From assembly GCF_002074055.1 (NCBI RefSeq), contig NZ_CP014619.1, positions 2,232,001-2,296,000 on the forward strand: DNA of 64,000 nucleotides. Reading direction: 5' to 3'. Position numbers and translations under genes: made by a program. Positions within the stretch are counted from its first letter, which is position 1. Each line of letters starts with the position of its first letter. Under the pieces are notes generated by a model, which was given only the letters and a program-made list of their open reading frames with translations, ran no database searches and had not been told where the DNA came from. Source of the DNA: Frondihabitans sp. 762G35 (GTDB lineage Bacteria; Actinomycetota; Actinomycetes; Actinomycetales; Microbacteriaceae). Below, one piece after another: positions 43,553-51,542 of this stretch.

Positions 43553-45277
43553 ATGTCCATCGATGCCACACGGCCGTCCACCGACACCGACGCTCCCCCG
43601 TCGAGCGCTCCCCTCCCCGACACGACGACGGGTACCGGCTCCGAATGGTGGCGCTCGGCCGTCATCTACCAGGTCTACCCGCGCTCCTTCGCCGACAGCG
43701 ACGGCGACGGCATCGGCGACCTCCCAGGCATCACGGCCCGCCTCGACGCTCTCGCGCACCTCGGGGTCGACGCCGTCTGGCTGTCGCCGTTCTACCGCTC
43801 CCCGCAGAAGGACGCCGGCTACGACGTCGCCGACTACGCCGACGTCGATCCGCTCTTCGGCACGCTGGCCGACTTCGACGCGCTCCGGGCGAAAGCCACT
43901 GCGCTGGGGCTCCGGGTCATCGTCGACGTCGTCCCCAATCACACGTCCAGCGCGCACGCCTGGTTCCAGGCGGCTCTGGCGGCCGAGCCCGGCTCCGAGG
44001 CCCGCTCGCGCTACCTCTTCCGCGACGGGAAGGGCCCGACCGGCGAGCTGCCGCCCAACAACTGGCAGTCGATCTTCGGCGGCCCGGCCTGGAGCCGCGT
44101 GACCGAGGCCGACGGGCGCCCCGGCCAGTGGTACCTCCACCTCTTCGACTCGTCCCAGCCCGACCTCGACTGGACCAGCGAGTGGGTGCGCGAGAACTTC
44201 CTCGACGTCCTCCGGTTCTGGCTCGACCGCGGCGTCGACGGGTTCCGGGTCGACGTCGCCCACGGGCTCATCAAGGCCGACGGCCTCCCCGACTACCAGC
44301 CGCCCGCCGATGCGGGCAGCATGGGCGGCGGGCAGGAGTCGGGTGAGACTCCGCCCTACTGGGGCCAGGACGGCGTCCACGAGATCTACCGCGTGTGGCG
44401 CGAGCTCCTCGACGAGTACGACGGCGACCGGATCCTGGTGGCCGAGGCCTGGGTCGACCCGCTCGCCAAGCTGGCGAACTGGGTCCGTCCCGACGAGATG
44501 CACCAGGCCTTCAACTTCTCCTACCTCGAGAGCGGCTGGGCGGCACCGTCGATCCGCCGCGTGATCGACGCCTCGCTCGAGGTCTTCGGCAGCGTCGGTG
44601 CCCCGAGCACCTGGGTGCTGTCGAACCACGACGTCGTCCGGCACGCCACCCGCCTGGCGCTCGGAGCGGACAGCCCCCAGGGCCACGGCATCGGCCCCCG
44701 GAGCCCGGGCCGCCCCGATCCCGTCGTGGGCCTCGCCCGCGGTCGCGCCGCCTCGGCTCTCATGCTGGCTCTCCCCGGGTCGGCGTACCTCTACCAGGGC
44801 GAGGAGCTGGGCCTCCCCGAGGCCATCGACCTCCCCGACGACGCCCGGCAGGATCCGACCTGGTTCCGAACGGCCGGAGAGCGCTACGGCCGCGACGGCT
44901 GCCGCGTGCCGCTGCCCTGGGAGGCGGCGGCTCCCGCGTTCGGGTTCAGCGACACCGGCGCCTCCTGGCTGCCGCAGCCGGCCGACTGGGCTCCCTACGC
45001 GCGCGACGCGCAGGCAGGAGCCGCCGGGTCGACCCTCGAGCTCTACCGCTCCGCCCTCGAGCTGCGATCGCGCCACGGACTCGGCTCGGGCACGGTCGAG
45101 TGGCTGACCGGCTTCGGCCCCGAGGTCGTCGCGTTCCGCAACGGAGATGTCACGGTCATCGCCAACACGGGTCGAGTGGCCGTGGAGCTCCCCGTCGCCG
45201 AGGAGCTGCTCGCCTCCGTGGACCTCGACGGCTCCGCGCTTCCGCCCGACGCGACGGTCTGGCTGCGGCTCCCCTGA
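43553..45277 (+). CDS. Alpha-glucosidase / GH13 family (oligo-1,6-glucosidase-like)
   Basis: 574 residues. The four GH13 regions are present: DVVPNHTS, GFRVDVAH with nucleophile D234, VAEAW with acid/base E298, and SNHD with D360. The N-terminus AVIYQVYPRSFADSDGDGIGDLPGI is typical of cytoplasmic exo-acting alpha-glucosidases; there is no signal peptide. It should hydrolyse maltose, isomaltose or sucrose-type oligosaccharides. TATCGT 7 bases before the ATG indicates a leaderless mRNA. Ended by a strong terminator. Confidence 0.93.
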   Translation: MSIDATRPSTDTDAPPSSAPLPDTTTGTGSEWWRSAVIYQVYPRSFADSDGDGIGDLPGITARLDALAHLGVDAVWLSPFYRSPQKDAGYDVADYADVDPLFGTLADFDALRAKATALGLRVIVDVVPNHTSSAHAWFQAALAAEPGSEARSRYLFRDGKGPTGELPPNNWQSIFGGPAWSRVTEADGRPGQWYLHLFDSSQPDLDWTSEWVRENFLDVLRFWLDRGVDGFRVDVAHGLIKADGLPDYQPPADAGSMGGGQESGETPPYWGQDGVHEIYRVWRELLDEYDGDRILVAEAWVDPLAKLANWVRPDEMHQAFNFSYLESGWAAPSIRRVIDASLEVFGSVGAPSTWVLSNHDVVRHATRLALGADSPQGHGIGPRSPGRPDPVVGLARGRAASALMLALPGSAYLYQGEELGLPEAIDLPDDARQDPTWFRTAGERYGRDGCRVPLPWEAAAPAFGFSDTGASWLPQPADWAPYARDAQAGAAGSTLELYRSALELRSRHGLGSGTVEWLTGFGPEVVAFRNGDVTVIANTGRVAVELPVAEELLASVDLDGSALPPDATVWLRLP

Positions 45278-45314
45278 CGAGGAGAGCCCTGACGGGCAGA
45301 GCCCTCACCGACGA

Positions 45315-45348
45315 GAAGAGCACCGACCCCCGAGGGTCGGTGCTCTTC
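45315..45348. terminator. Bidirectional terminator after the alpha-glucosidase
   Basis: GAAGAGCACCGACCC pairs perfectly with GGGTCGGTGCTCTTC around CCGA; TTCATATT follows on the plus strand. It also serves the convergent M23 peptidase gene. Confidence 0.9.
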
Positions 45349-45370
45349 TTCATATTCGGGGCAGGAGCCG

Positions 45371-46507
45371 CTACTCGGCTCCGGCGTTGGCCACCAGCCA
45401 CGGGAACGGGTCGACGGGGATGCCGCTCAGGTGCACCTCGAAGTGGAGGTGCGCGCCGGTGCTGTTGCCGGTGCTGCCGACCTCGCCGACGATCTGGCCG
45501 CCCTTGACGGACTGGCCCTGGCTGACACGGATGGAGCCGGCGATCATGTGCGCGTAGACGGTCGTGACCTTCTGCCCGTTGATCACGTGATCGATCCAGA
45601 CGTTGTACCCGAGGGCACCGCTGCCCTGGTCGACCTTGGAGACGACGCCGTCGGCGACGATCTCGATCGGGGTGCCGGAGCCGGGCGTGAAGTCGAGGCC
45701 CTGGTGGAACGTGGAGCAGAAGCTGCAGTTCGCGACCTGACGACCACCGAAACCGCTGCTGATCGGCACGGCCGTCGGGAACGGCCAGCGGACCGCACCC
45801 GTGCTGGAGGACGCCGAGCCGGGGCTCGTGCCGGTCGACTGGATGACGGGGTTCGTCACCGAGTAGCCGTCGCGGCCGATCTGCTCGGCGGCCGTCGCAC
45901 CCGAGGCGACGAAGACCTGCGCCTGGGGAGTGGTCGTCCCACCGACGGTCGTGCCGGAGACGGCGGCGACGGCGAGCTTCACGGCCGACTTCTCGGGGCT
46001 GTCGACGAAGTAGGCGTTCGCGGGGACCGACGTCGACACGATGGTCGCGCCCACGAAGAGCATGACGCCGAGGGCGCTGAAGCGACGGGTGCGGACGAGG
46101 GCCTTCGAGGGCCCGGTGGAGCGCGGTGCCACGGGTCGCGGGGCTGCTGCGCGCTGGACGCGCGCGGGCGCACGACGGGCGCTGGCCTGGCGGTGAGGAG
46201 TGGTGGGGAGCGGCGTCGCCTTCTCGGCGGCGCGGGAGGAACGACGAGTCGGGAGCTCCGCGGTGGGCGTCGCGGGCTCCGACGCCTCGACCCGGACCGG
46301 CCGAGAGGCCACGGGAACCACGGCGGGCTCGACGACGACGGGCTGCACCGCGACCCTCGCGGCCGCCGGAGCGACGACGTCGACGGCCTCCGAGGCGGCG
46401 AGGGCCGCCCGCTCACGAGCTCGCGCCTCACGTCGCGTCATCGAAGCGGCGGCGGGCACGTGGGTGCCGTCGCCCTCGGTGTCGGCGACCTGAAGGGGAT
46501 TCGTCAC
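45371..46507 (-). CDS. M23-family (LytM) cell-wall metallopeptidase
   Basis: 378 residues from a GTG at 46507. Residues 1-145 are a cytoplasmic Ala/Pro/Arg-rich segment; a single hydrophobic anchor (about 150-170, GVMLFVGATIV) ends at PANAYF, which may be a cleavage site. The C-terminal ~130 residues are a LytM domain with zinc ligands in HQGLDF and HLHFEV. It probably cuts peptidoglycan cross-links or, like many actinobacterial LytM proteins, regulates hydrolases. Confidence 0.88.
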   Translation of the reverse strand: MTNPLQVADTEGDGTHVPAAASMTRREARARERAALAASEAVDVVAPAAARVAVQPVVVEPAVVPVASRPVRVEASEPATPTAELPTRRSSRAAEKATPLPTTPHRQASARRAPARVQRAAAPRPVAPRSTGPSKALVRTRRFSALGVMLFVGATIVSTSVPANAYFVDSPEKSAVKLAVAAVSGTTVGGTTTPQAQVFVASGATAAEQIGRDGYSVTNPVIQSTGTSPGSASSSTGAVRWPFPTAVPISSGFGGRQVANCSFCSTFHQGLDFTPGSGTPIEIVADGVVSKVDQGSGALGYNVWIDHVINGQKVTTVYAHMIAGSIRVSQGQSVKGGQIVGEVGSTGNSTGAHLHFEVHLSGIPVDPFPWLVANAGAE

Positions 46508-46626
46508 AGCGGTTCGTTCCTCGGGGCTCGGGGTGGAGAGACGCGGGCTGCCGGGCGCGGAGAGACGGTGGTTTCTTCGCCCGGAGAGGTGTCGTCGAGA
46601 TGCTCGAAGGCGAGACGACCCATCCC

Positions 46627-46655
46627 ATAGTACAGAAAGTCCCCCGCGGTCTCTA
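46627..46655 (-). promoter_or_regulatory. Candidate promoter of the M23 peptidase gene
   Basis: Minus-strand TAGAGA (46655-46650) and TACTAT (46632-46627) with a 17-base spacer, in an AT-richer patch about 120 bases before the start codon. The rest of the 46508-46743 gap holds no recognised gene. Confidence 0.4.
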
Positions 46656-46743
46656 CCCTTTGAAATACATATTCCGACCCCAGTCGGGGTGGCACCCGTT
46701 GGAGCGTCGCCGGAGCAACGTCGCGATCTCGCTCGCGATGCCG

Positions 46744-47547
46744 TCAGAATCCGGCCTCGGCCAGGGCCTTTCCGAGGTCGTCGGCGATGGCCGGAGCCGC
46801 GACGAACGTGAGCTCCCGGCTCGCCGGGGCTCCTGACGGCGTCAGCACGACGGCACCGGCCTCCTCGGCGATGAGCACTCCGGCCGCGTGGTCCCACGGG
46901 GAGAGACCCCGTTCGACGTAGGCGTCGAGGCGTCCGGCCGCGACGTAGCAGAGGTCGAGGGACGCGGCTCCTGCCCGGCGGATGTCGCGGACGACGCCGA
47001 GGAGGCGGGCGACGCTCTCGCCCTGCTCGCGCCTCCTGCTCGGATCGTAGGAGAAGCCCGTCGCGAGGAGCGACTGCGAGAGGGACGCCGGAGCCGACAC
47101 CCGGAGGGTCGCCGTGCCGAGATGCGCGCCCCCGCCGCGGACGGCGGTGAACTCCTCGCCGGAGGCCGGGTTGACGACGCAGGCCGCGAGAGCCTTCCAG
47201 GTGAGAGGGTCGGGCCCGCCCTCGACGACGGCGATGCTGACGGCGTACATCGGGATCCCGTAGAGGAAGTTGACGGTGCCGTCGATCGGGTCCACGATCC
47301 AGGTCAGGCCCGTCTCGGATGTCGTCGCGTCGCTCTCCTCGCCGAAGAAGCCGTCGCCCGGGCGGCGCTCCGCGAGCCGCTTCCGGACGAGGGCCTCGAC
47401 CTCGCGGTCGGCGAAGGTCACGATGTCGACGGCGCTCGACTTGCTCGCGGCGACCTCGACCCCCTCGGCGCGGCGGCGGGCGGCGAGCGAGCCGGCCTCG
47501 CGGGCGATCTCCAGGGCGATGGCGAGCAGTTCGTCGGGGGTCGTCAT
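46744..47547 (-). CDS. Inositol monophosphatase family protein
   Basis: 267 residues from the ATG at 47547. The metal-binding motifs are present: GEES (about 78-81), WIVDPIDGTVNF (about 92-103) and WDHAAGVLIAEEAG near the C-terminus. It is a Mg2+-dependent phosphatase of inositol phosphate, histidinol phosphate or nucleotide phosphates; which is not determinable. A longer in-frame extension upstream would run into tRNA-Tyr and is rejected. Confidence 0.9.
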   Translation of the reverse strand: MTTPDELLAIALEIAREAGSLAARRRAEGVEVAASKSSAVDIVTFADREVEALVRKRLAERRPGDGFFGEESDATTSETGLTWIVDPIDGTVNFLYGIPMYAVSIAVVEGGPDPLTWKALAACVVNPASGEEFTAVRGGGAHLGTATLRVSAPASLSQSLLATGFSYDPSRRREQGESVARLLGVVRDIRRAGAASLDLCYVAAGRLDAYVERGLSPWDHAAGVLIAEEAGAVVLTPSGAPASRELTFVAAPAIADDLGKALAEAGF

Positions 47548-47640
47548 GCGGTCTCCTCGGTCGGATACGGGCACGGCTCCGGGCACAGACAGAACGGGCC
47601 GGCCTCGCTCGCGCGCTGCCGACCCGTTGTGAATGGCTCG

Positions 47641-47722
47641 TGGCAAGTGAGGGATTCGAACCCCCGAAGGCTACGCCGGCTGATTTACAGTCAGATCCCT
47701 TTGGCCGCTTGGGTAACTTGCC
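47641..47722 (-). tRNA. tRNA-Tyr (anticodon GTA)
   Basis: 82 bases with the long variable arm of class II tRNAs. Acceptor GGCAAGT/ACTTGCC, discriminator A, anticodon loop CTGTAAA, T arm GGGGGTTCGAATCCCTC. It lies directly downstream of the toxin operon on the same strand. Confidence 0.95.
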
Positions 47723-47814
47723 AGATGCTCCTCGACGACCTGTGGCCGTTCGATGGTGCGCGTCAACAATACAGCCTCTGGAGGCTGGTCGAGACCACGC
47801 CGGCCGGTTCCCGC

Positions 47815-47848
47815 CCGGTCTCCGTCGCGAGAGTTCGACGGAGACCGG
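47815..47848 (-). terminator. Hairpin downstream of the toxin operon
   Basis: CCGGTCTCCGTCG and CGACGGAGACCGG form a perfect 13-bp stem with an 8-base loop, 28 bases past the stop of the toxin frame. No T-run, but position and strength suit a terminator. Confidence 0.55.
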
Positions 47849-47875
47849 ACGACCGGGCTCACGGATGTCGCTCGG

Positions 47876-48646
47876 TTAGAAATCCATGTGATAGGGATCG
47901 CAGGCGGCCTCACCCTCGTACTCCGGGTCACGGACGAAGCAGTTCCAGAACATGAATTTCCTGCTCTGCTTCACTCCGGCTCCGTCCTCGAACACGAGCG
48001 GGAACAGGATCTCGCTTTTCCAGCGGACGTCGAGCTCCCAGCGACCGTCCGCGTCGATCGAGACGGAGACCTTGGAGCCGTCCCGCGGATCGACCGTCAC
48101 GATCTGACCGCTCGGACCCGTACCTCGAAGGTGGATCGCCCCGTCGTCCACCTGCCAGACGGTGGCCTCCGCCGACGGCCGGAAGTCCGGACCTCCTCCA
48201 CCCGGGTTCTCGGGAAGCGGAGGCGATGCCGGTGCGAAGGGAAGCGTTCGCGCCGAGGCGATCTTCGAGAGGACGGTCCCTCTGAGCGACTCGGTCAGAG
48301 CTTTGGCATTGAAATCACTCGGGACGGTCCGCCCCCTCTCACGCTGGAGGACCGCGTCCCGAGCAGAATCGACCCAGCTGCCGTGGTAGGCGTTCGACCA
48401 CGTGATCTCGGCGGGATTGAGATCCTTGTGCCAGGGCGTCTGATTCCAGTACATCCGCTGGGCGACGTCCTTGACCTGAGCCAGATACGGCGCCGCGACG
48501 CCGCTCCAGTACTGATCGCCGAAAGACGTGTCGAGGACGTTCTTGGAGTAGGTGCTCTCCGCGGTGGCCGACACGTAGGCGGGGTATCGGTCGCTGTACT
48601 GCTCGACGCGATTATCGATGGCCCGCTTGGCAGCATCCTGGAGCAA
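47876..48646 (-). CDS. C-terminal region of the toxin-like protein, continuing in frame after a TGA
   Basis: 256 codons that directly follow the TGA at 48649-48647 in the same frame as the toxin gene upstream. The first codon is TTG with no ribosome site before it, so independent translation is doubtful. The first ~110 residues are helical (LLQDAAKRAIDNRVEQ...), then a Pro-rich linker, then a beta-rich segment (residues ~150-235, GTGPSGQIVTVDP...VSVSIDADGRWELDV) resembling bacterial Ig-like domains. It ends with two cysteines. This would be the receptor-binding end if translated by readthrough; otherwise the gene is broken. Confidence 0.6.
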   Translation of the reverse strand: MLQDAAKRAIDNRVEQYSDRYPAYVSATAESTYSKNVLDTSFGDQYWSGVAAPYLAQVKDVAQRMYWNQTPWHKDLNPAEITWSNAYHGSWVDSARDAVLQRERGRTVPSDFNAKALTESLRGTVLSKIASARTLPFAPASPPLPENPGGGGPDFRPSAEATVWQVDDGAIHLRGTGPSGQIVTVDPRDGSKVSVSIDADGRWELDVRWKSEILFPLVFEDGAGVKQSRKFMFWNCFVRDPEYEGEAACDPYHMDF

Positions 48647-50290
48647 TCACGTGTGATAGCTGTACTGGCCAGTCACTCTGACGCGTTCGCCGTCGTTCTT
48701 CGCTCGGGAGAAAACGACGCGCTCGTGGCGGGCCAACTCGAACTGCGTCGCTTCGTAGCTCCCTCGCAGAACCGCGAGGTCGGACTTCAGCTTGTTCGCC
48801 AGGAGATCGGCCTGAGCCGTCAGCACGTGCTCGGCGTAGAACGTGTCGAGGGCGGATTTCCGTTCCGCATCCCAGGACGTGGTGATGTTGGGCAGGATCG
48901 CATCGACGCCATCGAGCATCGAGTCGAGTTCGTCGCGGTGCTCCGGAGAGATCGCGGGCTTGGGATGGAGCCAGCCCCAGACGGCGTCGCCCAGGGCCTC
49001 GAGAGCGAGATCGGCCATCAGGAGAGGCTCGAGGAACGGGATGAACTCGGGGAACGCGACCTCGGCGGTCTGCAGCGCTTCGGCGATGCCGTCGGCGGCG
49101 AGATCGCCCCATCGGCCGTCGTCGATGTCACCGCGGATCGCGTAGCCCGTGGCTGCGATGCCCAGGTAGGGAACCAACTCGCTCCCGTAGTCGAGCACCT
49201 TGCCGGCGGACTTGCCCACCGACGCGAGGAGGTCCAGGTCGGCCGAGGCGGCAGCCAGGGCACGGGAATCCGCCCCGAATGCCTCGGTGAGATCCGCACC
49301 GAGGGCCTCGAAGTCGGCGAAGTCCTGGGAGGAGGCCCCGATCCCCTCGATGACCTCGCTCGTCTCGGGGAACGGCGCGAGGAGGGCGTACTCGTCATCC
49401 GCCAATCGATCGAGCTTCAGCTCGAAGGTCACGTCGTCGAAGTCGCCGGAGAACCGATCGGCGTGCAGGTCTGCCAGGGCGTCCTCGTCGGGGACGGACC
49501 AGTCGCAGACCGCCCTGCGCGTGCAGAGCGTCTCCTCGGTGATGGGGTGGGGCTCGAGCGTGGGGCGCGTGGTCGGCTCGACGAACTCGGCGCTGGGGAC
49601 GCGCTCCTCCGCCGACCACTCTCCCGTTACGGGATCACGCGACCACTTCTGAGTCGACTTGACCTGGGACCAGTCGATCCTGTCCTTCGCTGCCCACTCG
49701 TTCTCGGCCTGGAGATCACCGAAGAATTTGCTCTTGCTCGTCTCCTCCCAGGCATCGCCCCACTCCGGATGCTCGACCATCGCCTTGTGCATGGAGATCT
49801 CCATGCTCGTGAACCGCGCATCCGGCGCGATCTCGTAGAGCGTGTACGAGTCGGCGCGGATCATGCTCCCCGGGACGTCCGGGTTGGGTTTCTTCAAGCT
49901 GAACTGGCCGAAGAAGCTCGCGGTGTCCTCGTCGCCGGCCGTCGAGATCCAGCCGCTGTTCCGTGTGCGGTTCGAGTTCATCAGGTGATCGGCGAGGTTG
50001 TAGTTGTCGCCCAGCGCTTCCAACCCCTTCCCGCGCAGCGCCTCGGGGGTTCGCGTATCCGCACGCCAGACGGAGCCGGGAACCGCGTCGGGCAGGACCA
50101 TCTCGGCGAGGTCCTCGGGGCCGGGACCCTGACCCACGGCCCTCGCGGGCGTGACCGTGACGAGGCTCAGGACGAGCGACATGATGCCGACGAGCCACAC
50201 GAGACTCAGCCAGCGCCTGTCCCGATCACCGATCGATGCGGACGTCGACCTCGTCGAGGTCGTCGAAGGCGTGGAAGTGATGCCGATCAT
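48647..50290 (-). CDS. Secreted ADP-ribosyltransferase toxin-like protein (pertussis toxin S1-like catalytic domain, helical translocation-like segment)
   Basis: 547 residues from an ATG at 50290 that overlaps the upstream stop (ATGA). Signal peptide about 25-51, ending PARA. Residues ~68-240 follow pertussis toxin S1: VWRADTR (R76 for Arg9), NLADHL (H102 for His35), WISTAGD (S116 for the STS Ser), and ENEWAAKDRI (E198 for Glu129; E196 makes an E-x-E pair). A tiny loop C256-TRRAV-C262 resembles the protease-nicked disulfide loops of cholera and diphtheria toxins. Residues ~360-445 hold two hydrophobic helices with acidic turns (FPEFIPFLEPLLMAD), reminiscent of the diphtheria T domain. GC content is visibly lower than the flanks. 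Ends at a TGA after which the same frame stays open for 256 codons. Expected role: a secreted AB-type toxin; target unknown. Confidence 0.75.
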   Translation of the reverse strand: MIGITSTPSTTSTRSTSASIGDRDRRWLSLVWLVGIMSLVLSLVTVTPARAVGQGPGPEDLAEMVLPDAVPGSVWRADTRTPEALRGKGLEALGDNYNLADHLMNSNRTRNSGWISTAGDEDTASFFGQFSLKKPNPDVPGSMIRADSYTLYEIAPDARFTSMEISMHKAMVEHPEWGDAWEETSKSKFFGDLQAENEWAAKDRIDWSQVKSTQKWSRDPVTGEWSAEERVPSAEFVEPTTRPTLEPHPITEETLCTRRAVCDWSVPDEDALADLHADRFSGDFDDVTFELKLDRLADDEYALLAPFPETSEVIEGIGASSQDFADFEALGADLTEAFGADSRALAAASADLDLLASVGKSAGKVLDYGSELVPYLGIAATGYAIRGDIDDGRWGDLAADGIAEALQTAEVAFPEFIPFLEPLLMADLALEALGDAVWGWLHPKPAISPEHRDELDSMLDGVDAILPNITTSWDAERKSALDTFYAEHVLTAQADLLANKLKSDLAVLRGSYEATQFELARHERVVFSRAKNDGERVRVTGQYSYHT

Positions 50291-50964
50291 CCGGACACCC
50301 CGACGGAGCTGCACTGGTACTCGGTGCTGCCGTTCTCATCGCCGGTGTGGAAGCGCCCGGTCATGGCCTGACCGCGCGGACACGAGAACGCGGTGCCCGC
50401 CGACTCCTTGATCGACGAGGACCAGACCGGATCGCTCGTCACGACTCGCATCGTCGAGCCGCCCTCGAGGCTTACGAGGTCGAAGGAGCGACACCGATAC
50501 TGGGTCTGACCGTTCTCGTCGTTCACGTGCATGCGCTGGAAGAGGACGGTGTCGGTCGGGCAGGTGAATCGGACTCCCGAGCTCTCCGTGATCCACTCGG
50601 ACTTGACGACCTCGGGTCGCTGCGCGATCTCATGGGTGCGCGGGTCGCTGGGCCTCACGCTGGCGCACCGATGGAAGGTCGGTCCGTTCTCGTCACCCGC
50701 GTGCTGCCTCCCCACGAGGACGTCACCGATGACGCAGCGGCTGATGTTGCGGCTCTCCGTGCCGGTGTTGACGAAGTCGCCACCCATCAGGACGGTCACC
50801 CCCGCAGCCCGAGGCTCCCCGGCCGTGGCTGCCTGCGCCCCGGCGAACCCTCCGGCGGCGACGGCGACAGCGACTGAAGCCGCGAAGAGGCTCAGGCCGA
50901 GAGCGATGACACCGGCGCGACGTCGAGGATGGACTTTCTTTCGTGGTTCTCTCAATATCTTCAC
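50287..50964 (-). CDS. Secreted protein with three Cys-paired GDENG-type repeats, first gene of the toxin operon
   Basis: 225 residues from a GTG at 50964, with TAAGTT 6 bases upstream (leaderless pattern). Signal peptide about 17-46. Three repeats follow, each with a cysteine pair exactly 23 residues apart: C77/C100, C135/C158 and C195/C218. Their shared core is GRxHxGDENGxTxYxC (degenerate in the middle copy), preceded by an E-S about 7 residues before the first Cys. I do not recognise a characterised family. Translational coupling to the ADP-ribosyltransferase gene suggests a partner, such as a binding subunit or secreted accessory. Confidence 0.72.
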   Translation of the reverse strand: MKILREPRKKVHPRRRAGVIALGLSLFAASVAVAVAAGGFAGAQAATAGEPRAAGVTVLMGGDFVNTGTESRNISRCVIGDVLVGRQHAGDENGPTFHRCASVRPSDPRTHEIAQRPEVVKSEWITESSGVRFTCPTDTVLFQRMHVNDENGQTQYRCRSFDLVSLEGGSTMRVVTSDPVWSSSIKESAGTAFSCPRGQAMTGRFHTGDENGSTEYQCSSVGVSG

Positions 50965-51047
50965 GGCAAAAACTTAGCATTTCAATTTCACCTGCCTGTC
51001 ATCGGTCACCCCGGGCGGCGGAACCGCGACGGGCTAGGCTGGCAGCC

Positions 51048-51536
51048 ATGGCAGATAGTTCATTCGACGTGGTCAGCAAGGTCGACGCGATGGAGGCCGA
51101 CAACGCGCTCAACCAGGCGCGCAAGGAGGTCGAGCAGCGCTACGACTTCAAGAACGTCGGCGCCTCCATCGAGACGAGCGGCGAGAAGGTCCTGATCAAG
51201 GCGAGCACCGAGGAGCGCGCGAAGGCCGTCCTCGACGTGTACGAGTCGAAGCTCATCAAGCGGGGCATCTCGCTCAAGAGCATCGACGCCGGCGAGCCCT
51301 ACCCGAGCGGCAAGGAGTACCGCATCGAGGTCTCCATGAAAGACGGCATCGACCAGGAGCACGCCAAGAAGATCAACAAGCTGATCCGCGACGAGGGTCC
51401 CAAGGGCGTCAAGAGCCAGATCCAGGGCGACGAGCTCCGCGTCCAGTCGAAGAGCCGCGACGACCTGCAGGCCACGATGGCGCTCCTCAAGGGCGCCGAC
51501 CTCGACGTCTCGCTCCAGTTCGTCAACTTCCGGTAG
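51048..51536 (+). CDS. yajQ: YajQ-family (UPF0234) nucleotide-binding protein
   Basis: 162 residues from [13 protein letters not shown], the conserved family start. Two ferredoxin-like halves; [17 protein letters not shown] and the C-terminal [18 protein letters not shown] ending are diagnostic. Some YajQ proteins bind cyclic di-GMP and act with transcription factors; whether this one does is unknown. TAGGCT 7 bases before the ATG indicates a leaderless mRNA. The cardiolipin synthase gene begins 6 bases after its stop. Confidence 0.95.
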   Translation: MADSSFDVVSKVDAMEADNALNQARKEVEQRYDFKNVGASIETSGEKVLIKASTEERAKAVLDVYESKLIKRGISLKSIDAGEPYPSGKEYRIEVSMKDGIDQEHAKKINKLIRDEGPKGVKSQIQGDELRVQSKSRDDLQATMALLKGADLDVSLQFVNFR

Positions 51537-51542
51537 CGCTCG

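Noticed and set aside
47641-47722. tRNA-Tyr as attachment site for a toxin-carrying integrative element
   Set aside because: Elements normally integrate at the tRNA 3' end, which here faces the inositol monophosphatase gene, not the toxin operon. No integrase or duplicated 3' end was seen.
48647-48649. TGA in the toxin gene as a selenocysteine codon
   Set aside because: No SECIS-like hairpin was recognised next to it, the context is not a redox motif, and no selenocysteine machinery is in the window.
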